NCBI RefSeq assembly: GCF_000143415.4 | Contig: NW_003314266.1 | Span: 3,420,398-3,480,397 of the forward strand | DNA length: 60,000 bases | Direction of reading: 5' to 3' | Source of the DNA: Selaginella moellendorffii | Lineage: Eukaryota; Streptophyta; Lycopodiopsida; Selaginellales; Selaginellaceae | Part shown: piece by piece, positions 35,398 to 46,445 of the stretch | Layout of the letters: every line of letters begins with the position of its first letter | How positions within the stretch are numbered: position 1 is the first letter of the stretch | The notes under the pieces: model-generated | The model's input: the letters and a program-made list of their open reading frames with translations, nothing else | The model's database searches: none | Told to the model about the DNA's origin: nothing | Position numbers and translations under genes: made by a program

Positions 35398-36202
35398 TTT
35401 CAAGCCGGTTTTCTCTCGACTGTAGGAAAAAGTCGCCAGGACAAGTAGATTAAACAAAGCAAACACATCCATCCCGTGCGCTCTTACGTCCGTACTTAGA
35501 CTTTCAAGCAATCACTCACTCCAGCAGACCAGTAAGTACGGATTAGATTATGGACAGGATAGCTCCCTCACTCATCACTCAACCATTCAAATCCCATTTC
35601 GTGTGTGCCAGCCAGAGCTTTCATCCACTGCTGCGGCAAACAACGAACGACCATCCCTGTCGATGCCTCTCCGTTTTGCTTGATCTTATCTCCATCCCCC
35701 GTGCCGTGGATCACTCATAGCTAAGTTTTCATGTCGAGTTCTTCATCGTGTTTGGAGTTTTAATCCGGAAACCTGCCAATAGGGGTCGATCCGATCGGAT
35801 CGGATCACTTGGGTTGGTTGGCATCGCCGGGGGAAACCGACCCACGAACCGAATTCCCACTTTTTAAAGCGCCCACACAGAGATCTTTGAGACACACTCT
35901 GTCTTGTCTGCCAAAGAAGCCCTCTTTGGATGCATGACCGATGAACCGATTCCCAGGGGGGGGGCTTGTCCCTTTTTCCGCTTCTCTTTTCTCGCATTCC
36001 ATTGTCAAAAAGGGGCTCTTTTGTTGCGAGACAATGCAGCGTCTGGGCGGCATTGCAGTGCATGGTACCATGTAAAAGCATTTGCCGGCTCCAGGGTTTT
36101 TAAGGGAGGGCCAAGAAAACTAGCAAAGAAAGAGCGCGCTCCCAAAAGAGAGAGAAAAAGAGGAAAAAAAGAAAGCAAATTAAAATAAAGGAAAGAGAGA
36201 GC

Positions 36203-36250
36203 AGCTCTCTCGCCAAATGCCTTGGTAGGCATTTAGCTTGCGAGCGAGCT
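36203..36250 (+). other. 48-nt imperfect hairpin, probable 5' leader of the next gene
   Basis: Inner stem AAATGCC/GGCATTT with loop TTGGTA (36215-36234). The outer stem pairs AGCTCTCTCGC with GCGAGCGAGCT with one mismatch. It lies 73 bp before the ATG at 36324 and would be part of the mRNA if the leader is of normal length. Confidence 0.6.
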
Positions 36251-36323
36251 CTCGGCTATGGATCTGGGCTCTCTAGTCTTCTTCTCCCACCCCTTGTTCT
36301 AAATCTACCATACGTTGCTGGCA

Positions 36324-38440
36324 ATGTCTTACTACTCCTCCTCCTCGAGCTTTGGAGCCGCGGATTCGATGGCCAAGATCGCCCAGCAGCAGCTGGAATC
36401 ACTCCCCGATCCCAGCGATGGCGACCAGGACGACGATTTCGTGGCCGGCCTGGTGGAGCAAATGGCGCACTCGATGCTGGACGAGGAAGAGTGCGGCGGG
36501 GACGAAGGATACCCCGCCACTAACGCCGCCGCAACACCGCTGTGGCCGCCGCTCCACGAAACTCAGGTGTGCTAACAGCTTGAACCGCGAGCGAGAGAGA
36601 AAAGGAAGGAATGTAGCTTAGATTTGGTGTTGGGTTCTTCTTGTTTGTCTCTTCCTCGCTTGTTTCTTGCTGTTCTTCTCCGTAGCGAGAGATTCTCATC
36701 GATTCTTTGGTGGTTTTTTTTTTTCTTTGTAGCGGAGAAGCGGGTGGAGCTCCACGAAATCCAGCCCCAGCCCCGCGGTATCGCCGCCGACGCCGCTCCA
36801 CCACTTCGGTCACGAATCCGAGCCGCCGCCGCCGCCTCGCGGCAGCGATGCGTGGGAGCTGCTCCATCTGGCGGCGCAGGAAGTGATGCGTCTCAAGATG
36901 GGCGGCGGCGGCGGGGGTGGCGGCGGTGGCGGCGGAGAGTTTCCTTGTTCTTCTTCGTGTTCTTTCTCTTCTTGTTCTTCTTCTTCCTCTGCCGGCACTT
37001 GCTCCTCGCCGCCATCTTCGTCGAGTTCCTCGTTTTCTCGCGACGAGATCCGAGCTTACAACCGAGCCGCGTCAATGTACCACTCGATCGGCACCGCCAA
37101 GAACAGTGGCATCGTCGAGTGCTGTGGAAGCAAGCCTGTTGGTTGTGCGTTTGGGCAGCAGCAACTTGACTGGAAGCAGCAGCAGCAGCAGCGAAGTACT
37201 CAGCGCCATTACCAGGTATGATCGAGCTCTTTCGTTGCAAAGTTCGTTTTTTTTTTTTTGTTTTTTTTTCCGTGTTCTTGGGCGTGCTCTGCCAGTTTCT
37301 CTGGTGTGTTGAGAATCGTACAGACATTTTGATTTGTTTGATGGATCGTTATCTTTGTTGGTCGCCCAGAGCGCGTGACCCTGTGGATTTGTGGATTCAT
37401 GCGTGTTTGCTTGTACATCGATCTCCTCGCTTTCACTTTTCTTTGTCAAGTTTAGTGGTGTTTTTGTTAAGTTCGTTCTTGGTTTCTCAGTGCGCGTTCC
37501 TTAGATTTAGATTTTATCTCTGTGCTTTCGAGGGCGATGATTAAATGGGATTTGATGCGTTGGTGCTACTTTTGTCAGTGTTGCTTTAGATTGTCTTGGT
37601 GTTTGAACTCAAAGTTTAGATTTTTAATGCTTGTTCTTTCTCGTGGTTCTTCGTTCGTTTGGAACTCAAGTTTTTGCGATGATTCCTTGCGCAGAATGCT
37701 TTGAATCCAGCAGCTGGGATCGTTCCAGTCGCCTGGAACAGGCGAGCTCGATCACCTCGATCTCTCCAGCAGCAGCAGCAGCAGCAGCAAGCTCGACATA
37801 TCGCGAGCAGCCGGAACTTGCATCAAACTTCTTCCACTCGATCATCAAACATCCACCACTCGGCGTCATCGCTCTTCTCGTCACAATGGCCAGCGGCATC
37901 CAGCGTGAAGTCTCACACCACCGCCACCACCGCCAATGGCGGCACTGGAATGCGAGCCGTGTTCTTGAGAGGCCCCGGATTCGGAAGCAGCACCTCCAAC
38001 GGGACGGGAGTGTTTCTCCCGCAAGCCACCGCTCCCACTGCCAGCAGCAATCGCGATCCACAAAAACGAAAGCCACGTAAGTGAAGTGATCATCTCTTGA
38101 TGGTCAAGAAGTTCTCACCGTTTTAAATTGCTCTTCGTTTGATCCATCCATCCAGCTTGCTCCACGGTGCTACTCCCTTCCCGGATAGTCGAAGTTCTCA
38201 ACCTCAACGTCGATGATCTGGAGTGCCAGCCGCATCCATCGCTTGGTACCACTGGTAAGTTCTCGCAGAGTTCTTCCCAAGTTCTTGGATTGACATAGAT
38301 TTTGGTGCTGGAACGTCACAGATCACTCGAGCAGCGATGATTACCTGAGCGTCCATCTCTCCAAATCCTACTCGGCGTGCTCTCCAACGCGGTGGCACTC
38401 CACTGCGGAGCACGCTCTCCCAACGGAGTGGACTTACTGA
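36324..38440 (+). CDS. Plant-specific protein of unknown function, five exons
   Basis: Exons 36324-36566, 36733-37215, 37695-38076, 38156-38254 and 38322-38440 give 441 aa with exact phases. An acidic N-terminus (LPDPSDGDQDDDFVAGLVEQ) is followed by SDAWELLHLAAQEVMRLKM, a 12-Gly run, Ser and Gln runs, then GGTGMRAVFLRGPG, NGTGVFLPQ and CSTVLLPSRIVEVLNLNVDD near the C-terminus. I recall the DAWELLHAAA, GMRAVFL, GTGVFLP and CSTVLLP order from uncharacterised land-plant proteins, so this is a real conserved gene, but no function can be stated. No signal peptide or membrane segment. It is the first of three tightly spaced plus-strand genes; 313 bp separate it from the next start. Confidence 0.83.
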
Positions 38441-38753
38441 GAGCTAGCGAGCTCGAGCTAGCGCATCACAGCCGTCCATCCAGAGGCCATCCTCACCGGA
38501 GCCGTCCGATCCCTCGTCATGTGGATAGAAATAAGTACCAGGGTCTCTTCTCACTTTCATACAAACTCTATGATAGCTTGTAAGATTTTTTGAATAAAAC
38601 ATAGTCCTTTGAGTATATTCTCTAGATGGATATTTTTTTAGGGTTCTTGGGAGAAAAGAGCCCTAAAATCAATGGAATATCCGTTAGGGCTAGTTCGCTG
38701 TCCGATCACTATCCACGCATCTCTCCGGCCAGGTCTTGGAAGCTAGCGCTGCT

Positions 38754-40133
38754 ATGGATAATCTCGCGGCAGCGCTCTCGATGGACAATCTCGCGGCGGT
38801 GCTCGCCAGCGGCGGCACCCAGCCCAACATTCTCGGCCCCGTGGTGCCCCTTCTCAAGATCCTGTGTATGTGCATGGTCGGCCTCCTCCTCACACATCCA
38901 CGAATCGGCGTCCTCGGCCCGGATTCCTGCAAGCTCCTCAGCAAGCTCGTCTTCGCGCTCTTCCTCCCCTGCCTCATCTTCACGGAGCTGGGCAAATCGG
39001 TCACTCCCAAAAACATGCGCGACTGGTGGTTCATCCCCGTCAATGTCCTCGCCAGCTACTTGATCGGCTGCGTCGTCGGCTACCTCGTCGCGATCCTCTG
39101 CCGCCCGCCCCCCCGGCTCTTCCGATTCACGGTCGCCATGACAGGGATCGGCAACACCGGCAATCTCCCCCTCTCGATCGTCGGCTCCGTGTGCCATGGC
39201 TGGAATCCATTCGGCAAGCAGTGCAAGCGATCCGGGGTGGCCTACGTCTCCTTCGCGCAGTGGGTCGCGGTGATCGTGCTCTACGTCTTCGTCTATCATA
39301 TGCTGGAGCCGCCGCGGGATTACTACTGCTACATCGATGAGCTGGGTCGCGGCGAGGAGATCATCGATCAAGAGAGTGGTGTCCAGGAAGAGGAAGAAGA
39401 GGAGATCCAGGTGGCCCAGATGCCCGATTTCGTGGAGGCCGAGTGGCCGGGCGTCAAGGACGCCGGCACCGAGGAGACGAGGACGCCATTCCTGGATCGG
39501 ATCTTCCGGCGCGCGTCTTTCAACGAGAGGAGGGATCCGGTGGTGGAGGATCACGAGAGAGTGCGGTGCTTGCGCGAGCCGAGGGTGGTGAGGAAGATGA
39601 GGATCTTGGCGGAGAGGACGCCGCTCCAGCACATGCTCCAGCCGCCGACGGTGGCGTCGCTGCTGGCGATCCTGGTGGGATCCGTGCACTACTTGCAATC
39701 GGTGGCGTTTGGCGAGGGCGCGCCGCTCGAGTTCTTCACGGATGCGCTCACGATCCTGGGCAATGCGATGGTTCCTTGCGTGCTCTTGGTTCTCGGGGGG
39801 ATGTTCTCCGGGGGTCCGGCAAAATCGGAGCTGGGGCTGCGCACCACAGTCGGGATTTGCGTCGCACGGCTCGTCGTGCTGCCCGCGATTGGGATTGGAG
39901 TGGTGGTGGCTGCCAATCGGGGAGGATTTCTCCCCCAGGGCGATAAGATGTTCCATTTCGTGCTGCTGCTCCAGCACGCCATGCCCAGCTCGATCTTGAT
40001 GGCGGGATTGACGAGCGTGAGGGGATATGGCGAGAAGGAGGCATCGTCGGTGCTGTTCTGGCAGCACATCTTCTCTGTGGTGTCGCTCGCGGGTTACATT
40101 GGGATCTACTTCAAGTACATTAGCTACATATGA
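38754..40133 (+). CDS. PIN-LIKES (PILS) auxin carrier, intronless
   Basis: Member of the auxin efflux carrier family (Mem_trans) of the PILS type, which in flowering plants sits in the ER membrane and controls nuclear auxin availability. 459 aa from the ATG at 38754; the upstream TTG in frame is not needed. Five hydrophobic segments lie before residue about 190: VVPLLKILCMCMVGLLL, the LVFALFLPCLIF region, FIPVNVLASYLIGCVVGYLVAIL, MTGIGNTGNLPLSIVGSV and QWVAVIVLYVFVYHML. A hydrophilic acidic loop of about 120 residues follows, then five more segments to the end. The GIGNTGNLPL helix break and the FHFVLLLQHAMPSS motif are typical of PILS. The first 20 residues contain a duplicated MDNLAA unit, so translation could start at either Met (38754 or 38781). 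Confidence 0.92.
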   Translation: MDNLAAALSMDNLAAVLASGGTQPNILGPVVPLLKILCMCMVGLLLTHPRIGVLGPDSCKLLSKLVFALFLPCLIFTELGKSVTPKNMRDWWFIPVNVLASYLIGCVVGYLVAILCRPPPRLFRFTVAMTGIGNTGNLPLSIVGSVCHGWNPFGKQCKRSGVAYVSFAQWVAVIVLYVFVYHMLEPPRDYYCYIDELGRGEEIIDQESGVQEEEEEEIQVAQMPDFVEAEWPGVKDAGTEETRTPFLDRIFRRASFNERRDPVVEDHERVRCLREPRVVRKMRILAERTPLQHMLQPPTVASLLAILVGSVHYLQSVAFGEGAPLEFFTDALTILGNAMVPCVLLVLGGMFSGGPAKSELGLRTTVGICVARLVVLPAIGIGVVVAANRGGFLPQGDKMFHFVLLLQHAMPSSILMAGLTSVRGYGEKEASSVLFWQHIFSVVSLAGYIGIYFKYISYI

Positions 40134-40222
40134 ATCGAGGATCTTTTAAGGCTGATTTTAGGGCTCTTGAGCTTACTCTGTTTTTAGGGTTCTTGACTCT
40201 TTTGCCCAAAAATTTGGGGGCA

Positions 40223-42161
40223 ATGGGCATGGGCGTGGAGGGCGTGAAAGCGCTGCAGCTTGACGATGATGCTTTCATCGCGCTGCTCCGGAAGCTCATC
40301 GGCGAGGCGAAGCATCTCCAGAACAATCCGCCGGAGCTGATCCCGCGGGAGGATCTGGCGGCGCGGCATGTTCTTGAGGTTTTGATGCCGCTCAGCACCG
40401 AGTATGGCGGCCCGCTTGTGGTGAAGCATGTCATCTACACGGAAGGGAGGGGGAATGTGATTGTGGAGTATCCAGGCACGGAAGTTGGGAAGATCGTCTC
40501 CTTCGTTGGCTGCCATATGGACGTTGTCACTGCGAATCCGGACGACTGGGTGAGCTTGAAAATTTGGATTTCTTCTTCGCATTCTCGGATCCGATCTTCG
40601 AGACTTTCTAAGAGGCTGGAGTTCTTCCATTTCTCTGATGAGGTGCCTTTGTTCTTTGTTGTTTCCTTCGCAGGAATTTGATCCTTTTAGTCTGAGTATC
40701 GATGGTGACAAGCTGAGAGGACGAGGAACTACTGATTGCCTGGGACATGTAGCCCTTGTCACTGATCTCATGAGGCAGCTCGCGGAGAAGAAACCCAAGC
40801 TTAAATCGACCGTGGTGGCAGTTTTCATCGCGAACGAAGAGAATTCATCCGTGGTTGATATTGGAGTCGATGGTTTAGTGAAAGACGGGCTTTTGGACAG
40901 CTTAAAGAACGGTCCACTGTAAGTGTCGCTCTTCCTCTTTGTTTTCTTTTTTTTCTTACTACTCTGGTTTTGGTTTTGATCTGCAGGTTTTGGATAGATA
41001 CAGCAGACAAGCAGCCGTGCATAGGGACTGGCGGCATGATCTCTTGGAAGCTCACGGCTTATGGAAAGCTTTTCCATAGCGGCCTTCCACACAAGGTTCG
41101 TTATTTCTCTTCTTCCAACTGAATTCTAGAGTAGGTTTATGTAGGCCATTAATCCGCTTGAGCTTTGTATGGAAGCTATGAAAGAGATCCAGACGCGGTT
41201 CTACTCTGATTTCCCCGCGCATCCAAGTGAAGAACGCTATGGTTTTGCAACACCATCCACGATGAAGCCCACGCAGTGGAGCTGTAAGTATTCTGTGGAA
41301 TACATGACATTTTTAACCTTGAAACTCGTTTTTGAAGATCCCGGAGGTGGAGTGAATCAAATCCCAGGCCAGTGCACGATTTGTGGAGACTGCAGGTCCG
41401 TTTTTTTTTATGTTTTTCTCTAGTAAATGCTCACATAATGCTGATCTATCGTAGGATCACACCATTTTACAAGTGAGCCTCTTAAGCTTGACGATCGGAT
41501 CAGTTGACTAAACTTCTGGTGTGACTAGTGTCCAAGACGTAGTAAAAAAACTCAAGAGCTACGTGGATGATATCAACGCAAATATTGAAAAGCTTGGAGT
41601 TAGGGGCCCGGTTTCTAAGTATACACTACCAGAGGAGGGCCTGAGAGGAAGGTAAGCTCTTTTGTATAAGTTTTGGAATCTTGACAACGCATTTTTTCGT
41701 TTTTTATCGTATTTCCAGATTGACTATGGAATTCGATGAGATGATGATGTCTGGCGTGGCGTGCAATCTTGATTCCCCGGGCTTCCATGCGCTGGCCAAG
41801 GCCACTGAAGAAGTCGTGGGGGTTGTCAAGCCTTACTCCATCACGGGCTCTCTTCCTTTGATTCGTGAGTTGCAGGTATGTGTTTTTCCTTTTCGTTGTT
41901 TCGTTCTCTGACGATCTCTTTCTTTGTATTCGTCGTGCACGACTGATGCTCGATCACAGGATGAGGGCTTTGATGTCCAGACCGCAGGCTATGGTAAGCA
42001 GCTTGAGCGTTTCGTGTGAAGCTTTCAGTTTTGATATGGATATGCCCCGTTTCTCAGGATTGATGTCCACATACCATGCTCGTAACGAGTACTGCTTGCT
42101 GTCTGATATGCGCCAGGGGTTCCAAGTTATGGCCAACATCATCTCGCGCCTAGAAGAGTGA
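40223..42161 (+). CDS. Acetylornithine deacetylase-type M20 metallohydrolase, ten exons
   Basis: Plant ArgE-like enzyme, expected to remove the acetyl group from N-acetylornithine in arginine/ornithine synthesis. Exons: 40223-40549, 40674-40918, 40987-41095, 41145-41283, 41338-41395, 41455-41472, 41529-41651, 41719-41875, 41960-41993, 42058-42161. Total 437 aa, about the length of the Arabidopsis protein. M20 dinuclear zinc residues are visible: H98 and D100 in GCHMDVV, D130 in GRGTTDCLGH, E164/E165 in NEENSS, and H410 in STYHARNEY. Exon 6 is only 18 nt. The start lies 89 bp after the stop of the PILS gene, so its promoter must be very short or overlap that gene. Many broken copies of this gene lie downstream. 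Confidence 0.93.
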
Positions 42162-42299
42162 CGTGAGCTACAGGGTTATGTCTATAACGCAGAACTTTGG
42201 CTATGGATTTCACAGTACCAAGTCCAGCTGATATAGCTTTCTTGCAAATATTCCAGGAAAACCTTTCAATCCATAAGTTTCTTTTGCATCTCGTGCTGC

Positions 42300-42850
42300 T
42301 TTGAGGGTTCTTGAGCGCAGCAGCGCAAGCATATGCGACTGCAAATCTGAACAACTGGGTAAGCTTTTTCTGGATCAAGGTCGATCTTCGCAATTTTCTT
42401 TTAGTGATCTGTGTAGCGCTTGTAAACGCACAAGCTGATTTTTTCTTCATCCCACGGGTTACTCGAGAAGAACGGTCCATTGTAAGCCTTTTTGGTTCTT
42501 TGTTTCTTTCATCTTTCTCTTTTCTGTATAGATTTGGATAGACACAGCAGACAAGCGACCGTCTGGTGCGAAGATTTCTCAGGCCCCGAAGGTGAAGAAG
42601 ATGGAAGAGAGAGGAGAAGATCGGAAAGGGAATAAAGAAAAAAGCCAAGGTCAAGATCATGAAGCCTCTGCTTTGCATGGAAAATATGAAGCAGATTCAA
42701 ATGCCAGTGTGGGTCCGTTTCTGGATCACACCATTTACAGCGAGCTTCCTTGTATGTTTGATCTGTAAACTCTTGAGTACTTATTTTCAAGGTCACGAAG
42801 AAGTCGTGAAAGTTGTACGTGGCATGGAAACCAAAGCAAGCTAAATTTTC
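42300..42850 (+). pseudogene. Acetylornithine deacetylase fragments, set A1
   Basis: Pieces in gene order: 42320-42365 resembles the end of exon 1 with its donor. 42470-42575 matches the end of exon 2 (AACGGTCCATTG), intron 2 and the start of exon 3 (TTTGGATAGACACAGCAGAC). Near 42720 there is an exon 6-like piece and near 42795-42830 an exon 8-like GAAGAAGTCGTG. Most coding sequence between is missing or replaced. Retained introns mean DNA-level duplication, not retroposition. Matches 54040-54570. Confidence 0.8.
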
Positions 42851-43309
42851 TGAGGCCGCGGCTCCTGCACGATCGGGCTTTGGTCCAGGGCATCCTCAAT
42901 GGCCTTGCTAGATAGATGCAAAATACATGTAAATCTTCGAATGATAAGCAAAATAGATGGAAGACAACCCTCAGTCAGTGCCTTGAACGACACGCTCTTC
43001 CAGCACAGTGAATGGAAACACTTGCATCAATCAAGTTTTGTTTAGACCATCTTCTCAGGGGCTGCTGGGTCTAGGCTGAACCAGCAACTCCAAGCTCATG
43101 CTCTGGATTGACCATGACGCCTAGGAAAGAATTTTCGATTCCAAAGATCAATGCCGAAAGTGCTTTGATAAGGTAGAGGCTCTTTTTTTTTTACCTTCTT
43201 TTCCATCTATCGACATAAGCAACAGAGAATCTCCTCAGCGTGCAGAGAGAGAAAGAGCGAGCTTTTTTGGTCACCGTGGCGCACAATGGGGCATGGGACC
43301 TCTCTCCTC
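42851..43309. other. Non-coding stretch shared with the second unit
   Basis: Matches about 54560-55350 with two insertions present only there. It includes an ATCGACATAAGCAACAGAGAA segment and poly-T. No gene recognised. Confidence 0.6.
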
Positions 43310-43910
43310 GGTAAGAAGGCGAATCCGGATGACTGGGTAAGCTGGAAAATTTGGTTTTCTTGTTCGCATTCTCGGATCTGATCTTTGAGAATCTCTTTCT
43401 TCTGTTCCAACTGGCTAGAGTTTTTCCATTTCTATTGGAAGTTTTCTTTTTTTTCTGATGAGGTGCCTTTGTTCTTTGTTGTTTTCTTCGCATGAATTTG
43501 ATCCTTTATCTAGACGAGGAACAATTAATTGCCTGGGACACGTAGCGCTTGTCACTGATCTCATGAGGCATCGAGGGACATAGGGCATAGCAACCGGCAT
43601 GATCTCTTGGAAGCTCACGGCTTATGGAAAGTTTTTCCATAGCGGCCTTCCACACAAGGTTCGTTATTTTCTCTTCTTCCAACTGAACTCTAGAGTAGGT
43701 TTATGTTGGGCATTAATCCGAGCTGAAGGAGATCCAGACACGGTTCTACTCTGATTTTCCTGCACATCCAAGTTATCACTATCCACGACGAAGCCCACGT
43801 GGAGCTGTAAGTATTCTGTGGAATACATGACGGTTTTAACCTTGAAACTCGTTCTTGAAGATCCCGCCAGTGCACGATTTGTAAGAAATTGCAGCTCCGT
43901 TTTTTAAGGT
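43310..43910 (+). pseudogene. Acetylornithine deacetylase fragments, set A2
   Basis: 43316-43340 matches the end of exon 1 (AATCCGGATGACTGGGTAAGC), followed by intron 1. 43490-43570 is a deleted exon 2 (GAATTTGATCC, then GGAACAATTAATTGCCTGGG, GTCACTGATCTCATGAGGCA). 43595-43665 is exon 3 (CATGATCTCTTGGAAGCTCA...CACACAAGGTT). 43710-43905 holds pieces of exons 4 and 5. Internal deletions and lost acceptor sites make it non-functional. Paralogue at 55350-55960. Confidence 0.85.
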
Positions 43911-44042
43911 TTTCTCCTAGTAAATGGCTGATCTATCTCATAGCATTTTAAGTTTTAATCACTTGACTAAGTCTATAACGTTTAGATTTAGTAAATTTAA
44001 CACCTTAAAGTGATTAGAATATGTGGTTTAGGTAAGGCTCAT

Positions 44043-45005
44043 ATGGATCTGATACCATGGTGGGAGATCTTTTCGCGTCTGGACAATTGGAGCATAGTCC
44101 GTGCAAGCAGTGTGTGTAAGTCATGGAGGGACATAATCCGATCCCCAGACTTCAAAGCCAGGGGTGTGATGGATCAAGGGGTTTGGATTCTCACTTATGT
44201 CAATGATGTGTTGAGGGCGTGGTGTCCACTCTCAGGCTTTTTTTTGGATGAGCCTTTCCCAAGCTTTGAGCGTCCTTATAGAGTTTTGGCTATTGAGCAT
44301 GGGCTGGTGCTTTTGCGCTGTGGATCGAAGGGCTATGTTGGCAATCCTGTGCTCATGGAATGGAAAGAAATACCTCCCATTGACAAGATATTTCTCAAGA
44401 CGGATAAGGTGGATGAAGAGATCTTGTGGTCTCATAATAAAGTACTATTTAGTGTTGATCGCCAGAAGTACTCCATATATGTTATCAATAGCGACTGGTT
44501 GAACGAGATTTCTGTTCTATATGATTCATCCTTGAGTGCATGGAGAATTGATCCACTTCTTGGTCCGGCTCTAGAAGCTAGAGCTAAACCACAGTATTCT
44601 TTAGCGATAAAGGAGCCGAGAAGTTACATCAGTCATTTCGAGTATAAGGGGCAAAAAACGCTTGAGGTGATTACTAACAACGAGTTCAGTGTCTGGGAAG
44701 AGAGGGATCCATCAATTCGAAAATGTATGAGCGACATTCATAAGACGTTTGAGGTGGATAAGAGTCAGTGGAACTTGGTGGCAAAAATTGGCATACCTAA
44801 GCGCGAAAAATATAATTGTCACTACCTAGAAACCCTGTATTGCTTCTGGTCCAAAGAAGCCCGCCCAAAACTTCGTCCTTTTGTCGTGGACCTGGAAACT
44901 AAAACCGCATATGTTTTCCCACGCAAGTACAGGCGTGACCGATTTTCAAGCACTGTTTATATTCTGATTGGAAAAACCACCCCGGTTCCAGACCAGCTGA
45001 AATAA
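44043..45005 (+). CDS. F-box protein 1, single exon
   Basis: Predicted substrate receptor of an SCF ubiquitin ligase. 320 aa from the ATG at 44043 (an upstream in-frame GTG gives a longer frame but not a better start). The N-terminal 40 residues form an F-box: DLIPWWEIFSRLDNWSIVRA, then SSVCKSWRDIIRSPDF, with the LP-like start, the L..W...R..VCKSW core and final aromatic. The remainder has no Kelch or LRR repeats but contains a Trp/Tyr-rich domain (VNDVLRAWCPLSG, YRVLAIEHGLVLLRCG, VFPRKYRRDRF) as in plant F-box families with a beta-propeller-like associated domain. It shares most of its sequence with the genes at 49156 and 56230. Confidence 0.85.
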   Translation: MDLIPWWEIFSRLDNWSIVRASSVCKSWRDIIRSPDFKARGVMDQGVWILTYVNDVLRAWCPLSGFFLDEPFPSFERPYRVLAIEHGLVLLRCGSKGYVGNPVLMEWKEIPPIDKIFLKTDKVDEEILWSHNKVLFSVDRQKYSIYVINSDWLNEISVLYDSSLSAWRIDPLLGPALEARAKPQYSLAIKEPRSYISHFEYKGQKTLEVITNNEFSVWEERDPSIRKCMSDIHKTFEVDKSQWNLVAKIGIPKREKYNCHYLETLYCFWSKEARPKLRPFVVDLETKTAYVFPRKYRRDRFSSTVYILIGKTTPVPDQLK

Positions 45006-45103
45006 AGCTTTCGGGATTTGTTAAAGGCCATTGTTATTTGGAATGCCTCATCCACTTTCTAAATTTGTTCTAGGAAGAAAAAATAGAAAAATTACTAATA
45101 TCC

Positions 45104-45694
45104 AGTGGTAGTAGATATACCTAGAATATATTTGAATATTCTAGGATATTTTACCATTTAATGGTTGTTATTCATTTAGATTAATTTTGTATTTATAATT
45201 TATAAACTTTCTTAAACCCTTTCTAGTATATTATTTTTTATTCTATCATCTAATGGTGCAAAAATATTAATCTTGTATTTAAAAATTACAAGCATGCTTA
45301 TAATTATAAACTTTATTTGATCAATTGAATTAATAAGTAAAAATAACACTACTATTAAGAAAATCAACCATTGCTACATGCAAAGAGTAGCAACTAATTT
45401 TTATTTAGTTCTTGTAATATTATATATTAGATATATTTAAATAGTTTGCTATGCATTGCATGTATTAATCTAATTGATATAAACATGTTAATAATTTATA
45501 AACACAAGATTAATATTATTCCATATCAACCATTAGATGGTAGAATAAAAAAAGTATACTAGAAAGTGTTTAAGAAAGTTTATAAATTATAAATACAAGA
45601 TTAATCTAAATAATAACAACCGTTAGATGGTAGAATATCCTAGAATATCTAAACATATTCTAGGCATATTCACTACCATCCGCTTAAGCAAACC
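45104..45694. mobile_element. Foldback MITE pair
   Basis: Left arm 45106-45254 and right arm 45531-45678 are near-perfect inverted repeats (ACCTAGAATATATTTGAATA... against ...AAACATATTCTAGGCATATTC). Inner segments are also partly inverted. The right end reads GCTTAAGCAAACC. It resembles two copies of the 310-bp unit at 46829 fused head to head. No coding. Confidence 0.8.
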
Positions 45695-45845
45695 AAAAAT
45701 CTTAAAATTATTTTTAAAATCCAGAAATTTTATAGTTTTACATCTTGAGGTATTTTTTTTAAGCTTTTATTTCAAAGAGAGCCTGCCATAAACAATGTAA
45801 ATCACATCACACAACACACTTAGAATGATAAAATGAAGATAGACA

Positions 45846-46445
45846 TTATAAGACCGAATAGTAATACAAGGGAGGCATAAGACCACTATACCTACCTTCT
45901 ACACTCCTTATCTTTTGTAATTGAGAGCTCCTCCGATCTGCACAGGTAGATAAGGCTAGGGAGATCCTTCTCGGCCCAAGGAATCCCAGGGAATTGATCC
46001 CACAAAGGCTGGAAGGCTGTGCAGTCGTATAGGACATGAAAGGCGTCCTCTGCCTGGCGGGAGTACAAAGGAGGCAGTCTCAAGGTGCCAAGGTGTTCTA
46101 GTCCTTTCACTGCGAACCAGTGGGCCAAGCCTTGGTGATAGACCCGTCCCATTGAATTCACTGTCAAGCATTAGATTTCATACTTGACAGCCATGAGCGT
46201 TCTCTTGCCCCATGCTTGTTCCATCCACGGTGCAGTTGTCCATGGGACCTTGAATTATCTCCTTGATATCTAGCTTTGTAAATAAGACATTGATAGCATG
46301 CATGGAGAGCTTGGTTTGGAGCTATGACAAGCACGGCTGTGTTCCAATGACATGCTTCATGCAAGGACCTCCAATTGCCAGACCAAAATATTATAGGGTA
46401 TGAGACATTCCTCCTGCATAACTCTGTCGATGAAGGCATAAGCAT
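45846..46445 (-). pseudogene. LINE 3' relic (zf-RVT-like region)
   Basis: Minus-strand frames read GRVYHQGLAHWFAVKGLEHL, then LRLPPLYSRQAEDAFHVLYDCTAF and PLWDQFPG, the Cys/His-poor version of the zinc-binding end of plant non-LTR reverse transcriptases (the pattern of a polar segment, D/H-x-(L/F)-x-x-C, then W). Frames are interrupted and no reverse transcriptase core is attached. A matching copy lies at 57907-58480. Confidence 0.65.

Larger units (their letters stand above)
34965..36323. promoter_or_regulatory. Divergent intergenic region (1.36 kb) with two related hairpins
   Basis: Lies between two divergent start codons. Contains a GA-rich stretch at 36120-36200 and poly-G at 35956-35965. 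Two hairpins share the AAATGCC stem (35375-35397 and 36203-36250). No convincing protein is encoded. Confidence 0.6.

Noticed and set aside
38709-40067. 452-codon minus-strand open frame opposite the PILS gene
   Set aside because: Antisense shadow of a GC-rich single-exon gene, His/Arg/Glu-rich without known domains.
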